Of a stretch of 7,683 bases of DNA, positions 5,136-7,683 are shown piece by piece. The translations under genes were made by a program, and so were the position numbers. The DNA is from Bacillota bacterium. Lineage in GTDB: Bacteria > Bacillota > Clostridia > Christensenellales > UBA1242. Each line of letters starts with the position of its first letter. Position 1 is the first letter of the stretch. The DNA lies in contig WQSK01000048.1 in assembly GCA_009787915.1 (NCBI GenBank), positions 1-7,683 on the forward strand, written 5' to 3'. The notes under the pieces were generated by a model. The model saw nothing but the letters and a program-made list of their open reading frames with translations, searched no databases and had not been told where the DNA came from.

Positions 5136-5164
5136 TTGACTTTGTCCAAAAAAAATTTTATCCT
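5136..5164 (+). promoter_or_regulatory. Promoter of the channel-like gene
   Basis: TTGACT (5136-5141), a 17-bp A/T-rich spacer and TATCCT (5159-5164) are followed by exactly 6 nt and then ATG 5171. The spacing is the same as at ATG 4112 and ATG 4043. No Shine-Dalgarno is present in CCTAAAAAC upstream of the ATG. Confidence 0.55.
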
Positions 5165-5170
5165 AAAAAC

Positions 5171-6454
5171 ATGAAAAGAATCAAAGCATTGATACGGCGC
5201 ACGACTTCGGGCTTTACCGTGAGCATGAGCCAAAAACCAATCATAATGACAATCCTTTTGTTGTTATTGGCAAACCTTGTTTTTGTTGCCATCGCCGCCG
5301 TCGCCCTGACGTTTATAAACGACGAGTACAATTTTTTCAGCGCAATCGTTTCCGTTGGGATGTGGCTTGTGGTACCTGCGGGTATTGCGAACATATATGA
5401 CACGAATACGCTGATACTTGGTTGGGTTGTCGTGGTTGTCGGCATGTTGTTGTTCACGGGTACAATTATCGCCCTCGTGACCACCACATTGCGCGAGTAC
5501 CTGATGAACAAGAGCGGTGCCCGTGGTCGATTGAACTTGTCGGGACACATTGTTATTTTGAGATACAACAACGAGGTTCCAGAAATCCTTATTGACATCA
5601 TGAAAAATTGCGATAACAAAACTGTGTTGGTCCTATCCGACCGTGACCGCAGCGAGGTTCGCAGTGATTTGCTTGCCGCGATTTGTTCGCTTTCTGAAAA
5701 ACCAAAAGGCAAAATCAAACTTTTGGTTAGAAAAGGTGACCCAGCGTCGCTTAGTGAACTTGACGAGATTGATTTGGAAAATGCGAGTGGTTTGCTCATC
5801 ATGAACGAGCGTGGGCGTGAGGGTGACAAAAGTGGGCACGACCTTTGCCAAGCGGATTTTTCGACCCTAAAACTCGTTTTCAATTTGGCGAGTGTTGACC
5901 TCCCCGCCCATGTCCCTATCGGTGTTGAAACCGCATCACAGAGCGCAACCGACGATATGGAACGCGTGCAAAAAACTATTGATGGGCTAAGCGACAAAAA
6001 TATTACATACTTTTCGCACAACAAAAAACTTGGACATTTCATGGCGAAGATTATAACCGACACGGGGGCGAAAAAACTCTTTATTATTGGCGAGAACAAA
6101 AAACTCGACCACATGTTAGAGGCTTTGGGAACAAAAGTCACTATTGCGAAATACGCCACAACCGATATTGAAAAATTCGCAATTGACCTAAGCAAAAAAG
6201 GCGACGAAAACACCGCAGCGATAGTTCTAAGCGACGATTCGGTTACCGAAGAAAACTATGATGCAAATGTTTTCTTGACACTTATTGAATTATCAACACA
6301 TTGCTCTTTGCGCGACCGCAAGTTTAAAATCATTGCAGAGATTTTGGACCCCAACAACCACCACAGTTTGGAAAAGTTCCACGTACAAAACATTGTTATC
6401 TCTACGCGAATTATCAGTAACTTTGCATCGGATTTGGTTCTAAACAAAAAATGA
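5171..6454 (+). CDS. CASTOR/POLLUX-like membrane protein with two TM helices and RCK/NAD-binding domains
   Basis: This 427-aa protein has a basic N-terminus, TM1 (about 24-49), a re-entrant or pore-like stretch (55-76, F-F-S-A-I-V-S-V-G-M-W), TM2 (about 81-106) and a large cytoplasmic region (124-427). The junction G-R-L-N-L-S-G-H-I-V-I-L-R-Y-N-N-E-V-P-E-I-L-I-D-I resembles the Rossmann entry of CASTOR/POLLUX/DMI1 ion channels and TrkA-N/RCK proteins. A second Rossmann-like half begins near K-K-L-F-I-I-G-E. The canonical K+ filter TVGYG is absent; the pore position reads VSVGMW, as expected for a divergent cation channel. Likely role: ligand-gated ion transport in the cell membrane, ion unknown. 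The frame is open from 5063, but ATG 5171 is preferred. The upstream codons cross the divergent promoter, and this ATG lies 6 nt after a -10. The stop runs directly into a terminator. Confidence 0.75.
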   Translation: MKRIKALIRRTTSGFTVSMSQKPIIMTILLLLLANLVFVAIAAVALTFINDEYNFFSAIVSVGMWLVVPAGIANIYDTNTLILGWVVVVVGMLLFTGTIIALVTTTLREYLMNKSGARGRLNLSGHIVILRYNNEVPEILIDIMKNCDNKTVLVLSDRDRSEVRSDLLAAICSLSEKPKGKIKLLVRKGDPASLSELDEIDLENASGLLIMNERGREGDKSGHDLCQADFSTLKLVFNLASVDLPAHVPIGVETASQSATDDMERVQKTIDGLSDKNITYFSHNKKLGHFMAKIITDTGAKKLFIIGENKKLDHMLEALGTKVTIAKYATTDIEKFAIDLSKKGDENTAAIVLSDDSVTEENYDANVFLTLIELSTHCSLRDRKFKIIAEILDPNNHHSLEKFHVQNIVISTRIISNFASDLVLNKK

Positions 6455-6484
6455 AAAACTCCGTACACTTGGCACGAAGTTTTT
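6454..6484 (+). terminator. Intrinsic terminator after the channel-like gene
   Basis: The stem AAAAACT-C-CGT (6454-6464) pairs with ACG-A-AGTTTTT (6474-6484), with one mismatch and a 9-nt loop, and ends in a T-run. Because the left arm is A-rich it may also act on the minus-strand transcript of the four-TM gene that converges from the right. Confidence 0.7.
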
Positions 6485-6509
6485 CTATAATATAAAGAAG
6501 GAAAAGGTC

Positions 6510-7223
6510 TTATTCTTTTGTACAAACGATTTTTTTAGTAGCGTGAACAGCAGGAATCAGACCGAATGCAAGAATCATTGATATATAAGCAAACAAAATA
6601 ATCAACGCACCTGCGGTCGCATCTTGTCTGGCTTCACCAAGTGCTTCCGCCGCTTCAGCAAGAGTCGCTGCATTTGCAAGACCAAGATTTGCCTGAACAC
6701 TTTGCAAACCGTTTCTTGCAGCCGTCAAAAGTTCGGCAGTCGCTGGGTCCGCTGGTTGTATAACCGCGATTGTTCCATCAAGCGTGGCTAGGGCAACCTG
6801 AATTGTTGTTGAACCATCAATTGTTGCAAGCGCAGGATTCGCAATAAGATTCACAGTAATCAACTGATAACCATCGCTGCTATCACTTGATGCAGTTCTA
6901 AACATTGCGTAGGCTGTACCAAATCCGCCTTCGGCATTACTTCTGTCATTGGAAAATCCAAATAATCCAAGCGACATAAACAATAATACAAGAATGCTTG
7001 AACATAACATTGCGTATTTTGCATATGTCTTTGTCTTTTCAAACATTTTAAGACACAGATAAACACAAATCCCTGCGAAGAAAAGAATAATACCAATCAA
7101 CTGGCTCGCGCCAAAAAATGTGATATTCGCCGCCGCAAACGTTGGTACAAGCATCAACACAAATCCAGCAAATGCGATGCTTACTGCCACTATCCTTGCC
7201 CAATTCTTTTTCAAAAAGTCCAT
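6510..7223 (-). CDS. Four-TM membrane protein with an alanine-rich extracytoplasmic domain, unknown function
   Basis: I do not recognise this 237-aa family. Three hydrophobic helices lie near residues 10-32, 37-60 and 68-90. A domain of about 115 residues (91-205) with Ala/Thr-rich, probably helical repeats (for example ALATIDGSTTIQVALATLDG) is likely extracytoplasmic. A fourth helix at about 206-228 and a basic end (H-A-T-K-K-I-V-C-T-K-E) follow. ATG 7223 is supported by a strong AAGGAGGTG ribosome binding site 6-7 nt upstream, so unlike its neighbours it has a leader. It shares its promoter region and both dyad operators with the divergent DegV/FakB gene, which suggests co-regulation with lipid metabolism. 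A membrane-lipid or envelope role is inference from that context alone. Low sequence complexity will make weak homology unreliable. Confidence 0.8.
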   Translation of the reverse strand: MDFLKKNWARIVAVSIAFAGFVLMLVPTFAAANITFFGASQLIGIILFFAGICVYLCLKMFEKTKTYAKYAMLCSSILVLLFMSLGLFGFSNDRSNAEGGFGTAYAMFRTASSDSSDGYQLITVNLIANPALATIDGSTTIQVALATLDGTIAVIQPADPATAELLTAARNGLQSVQANLGLANAATLAEAAEALGEARQDATAGALIILFAYISMILAFGLIPAVHATKKIVCTKE

Positions 7224-7248
7224 TTTCTCACCTCCTTTTTTTTAGATT

Positions 7249-7267
7249 TAGTTTGACATTCAAACTA
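7249..7267. promoter_or_regulatory. FabT-like dyad operator, site 1
   Basis: TAGTTTGACATTCAAACTA has perfect 8-bp arms and a 3-bp centre. It overlaps the -35 of the degV promoter and the predicted transcription start of the four-TM gene. The TTTGA-N3-TCAAA pattern resembles sites bound by FabT, the MarR-family regulator of fatty-acid synthesis in Firmicutes. Confidence 0.8.
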
Positions 7268-7281
7268 TTTTATACCATAAT
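7253..7281 (+). promoter_or_regulatory. Promoter of degV/fakB
   Basis: TTGACA (7253-7258), a 17-bp spacer and CATAAT (7276-7281) give a near-consensus sigma-A promoter with a predicted start near 7288. That leaves a leader of about 47 nt carrying the ribosome binding site AAAGGAG (7317-7323). Site 1 covers the -35 and site 2 covers the start point. Confidence 0.75.
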
Positions 7282-7297
7282 TACCAGATAGTTTGAA
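7269..7297 (-). promoter_or_regulatory. Promoter of the four-TM gene
   Basis: On the minus strand TTCAAA (7297-7292), a 17-bp spacer and TATAAA (7274-7269) are present, with an upstream TG giving an extended -10. The -35 lies inside operator site 2 and the predicted start (near 7262) inside site 1. This mirrors the arrangement on the other strand. Confidence 0.6.
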
Positions 7298-7307
7298 AGT
7301 CAAACTA
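7289..7307. promoter_or_regulatory. FabT-like dyad operator, site 2
   Basis: TAGTTTGAAAGTCAAACTA has the same perfect arms as site 1 and differs only at the 3-bp centre. The centres are 40 bp apart. It overlaps the +1 region of degV and the -35 of the four-TM gene, so one bound protein could control both genes. Confidence 0.8.
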
Positions 7308-7334
7308 ATTTCAAAAAAAGGAGTTAAATAAATA

Positions 7335-7683
7335 ATGGCGAAATTTATTATTTCAACAGATAGTTGCGCTGATTACTTTAAAAGTGAAATGCAACAAAAA
7401 AACATCTACTGTGTTCCAGTTAAACGAATTAACGGCGACCAAGTTTTCGAGGAAATATATGATTCCGAAGAAGAATACAACGTGTTTTACGAAGGTATTA
7501 GACAGGGGTCACTCTCCTCTACTTCGCAAATTAATGCGGACGAGTTCCTTACGTACTTTAATTCTATCCTTGAAAAAGAAAAAGAAGGCGACATTGTGCA
7601 CGTTGCTCTTTCCAGTGGTCTTTCAGGCACATACAATGGTGCGGTATTGGCGGCAATCGAATTGAATGAAAAACTTAAAGACC
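7335..7683 (+). CDS. DegV family protein (FakB-type fatty-acid-binding protein), 3'-truncated by the window edge
   Basis: The first 116 residues of a protein usually near 280 aa are visible; the frame is open at the window end. The DegV hallmarks are present: the S-T-D-S-C-A-D start, a T-S-Q-I-N-A-D-E-F segment equivalent to the family's TSQPS motif, and the fatty-acid-site strand A-L-S-S-G-L-S-G-T-Y-N-G-A. DegV/FakB proteins bind a fatty acid and present it to the kinase FakA for phosphorylation, feeding exogenous fatty acids into phospholipid synthesis in the cytoplasm. AAAGGAG lies 11 nt before ATG 7335. The two FabT-like dyads in the promoter fit this role, because FabT-type regulators respond to the fatty-acid supply. 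Many genomes carry several degV paralogs with different lipid preferences, and the specificity of this one cannot be read here. Confidence 0.9.
   Translation, partial: MAKFIISTDSCADYFKSEMQQKNIYCVPVKRINGDQVFEEIYDSEEEYNVFYEGIRQGSLSSTSQINADEFLTYFNSILEKEKEGDIVHVALSSGLSGTYNGAVLAAIELNEKLKD

Noticed and set aside
5158..6213. Long 351-aa minus-strand reading frame
   Set aside because: It is opposite the well-supported channel-like gene, is Ser/Arg-rich with no domain pattern, and has no promoter or ribosome binding site.

Overview
The window (7683 bp, moderate-to-low GC) most likely comes from an endospore-forming member of the Bacillota, probably an uncultured Clostridia-type organism. It carries the three components of a GerA-type spore germinant receptor, a DegV/FakB-family fatty-acid-binding protein and AGGAGG-type ribosome binding sites. 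I see no tRNA, rRNA, CRISPR array, transposase or phage structural gene. The species cannot be named from sequence alone.

Layout. (1) 1-270 is non-coding: a 24-bp dispersed repeat (81-104), nine tandem 11-bp units (124-222) and small palindromes. (2) 271-3593 is a rearranged germinant-receptor locus. The permease (gerAB-like) and a shortened GerC-like protein lie on the minus strand with an ATGA overlap. The A subunit (gerAA-like) is divergent on the plus strand. Only 36 bp separate the two preferred GTG starts, and this gap is close to palindromic, with forespore-sigma-like promoter elements in both directions. (3) 3594-3836 holds a modular, mirror-symmetric cluster of hairpin repeats, each ending in a GGGGGTTTTT-type tail, between two convergent genes. 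(4) 3837-4357 is a divergent switch: a 68-aa XRE repressor and an 81-aa orphan protein, with two matching 19-bp operators between them. (5) 4359-6454 holds a divergent pair: a short-chain dehydrogenase with a changed catalytic lysine, and a CASTOR/POLLUX-like channel or NAD-binding membrane protein. (6) 6510-7683 holds a second divergent pair: a four-TM membrane protein of unknown function and the 5' part of a DegV/FakB gene. They are separated by two copies of TAGTTTGA-N3-TCAAACTA that overlap both promoters.

The strongest overall signal is how translation starts. Four genes (XRE, 81-aa orphan, SDR, channel) have no visible Shine-Dalgarno sequence, but each has a -10-like hexamer ending exactly 5 or 6 nt before its ATG, which predicts leaderless mRNAs. 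The two divergent ger genes may do the same at GTG codons. Genes with a leader or in an internal operon position (gerC-like, four-TM gene, degV) instead have clear Shine-Dalgarno sequences. The second strong signal is the regulatory logic: three head-to-head pairs with compact shared promoters, two of them with paired dyad operators. All assignments come from reading the sequence; no homology search or structure prediction was run.
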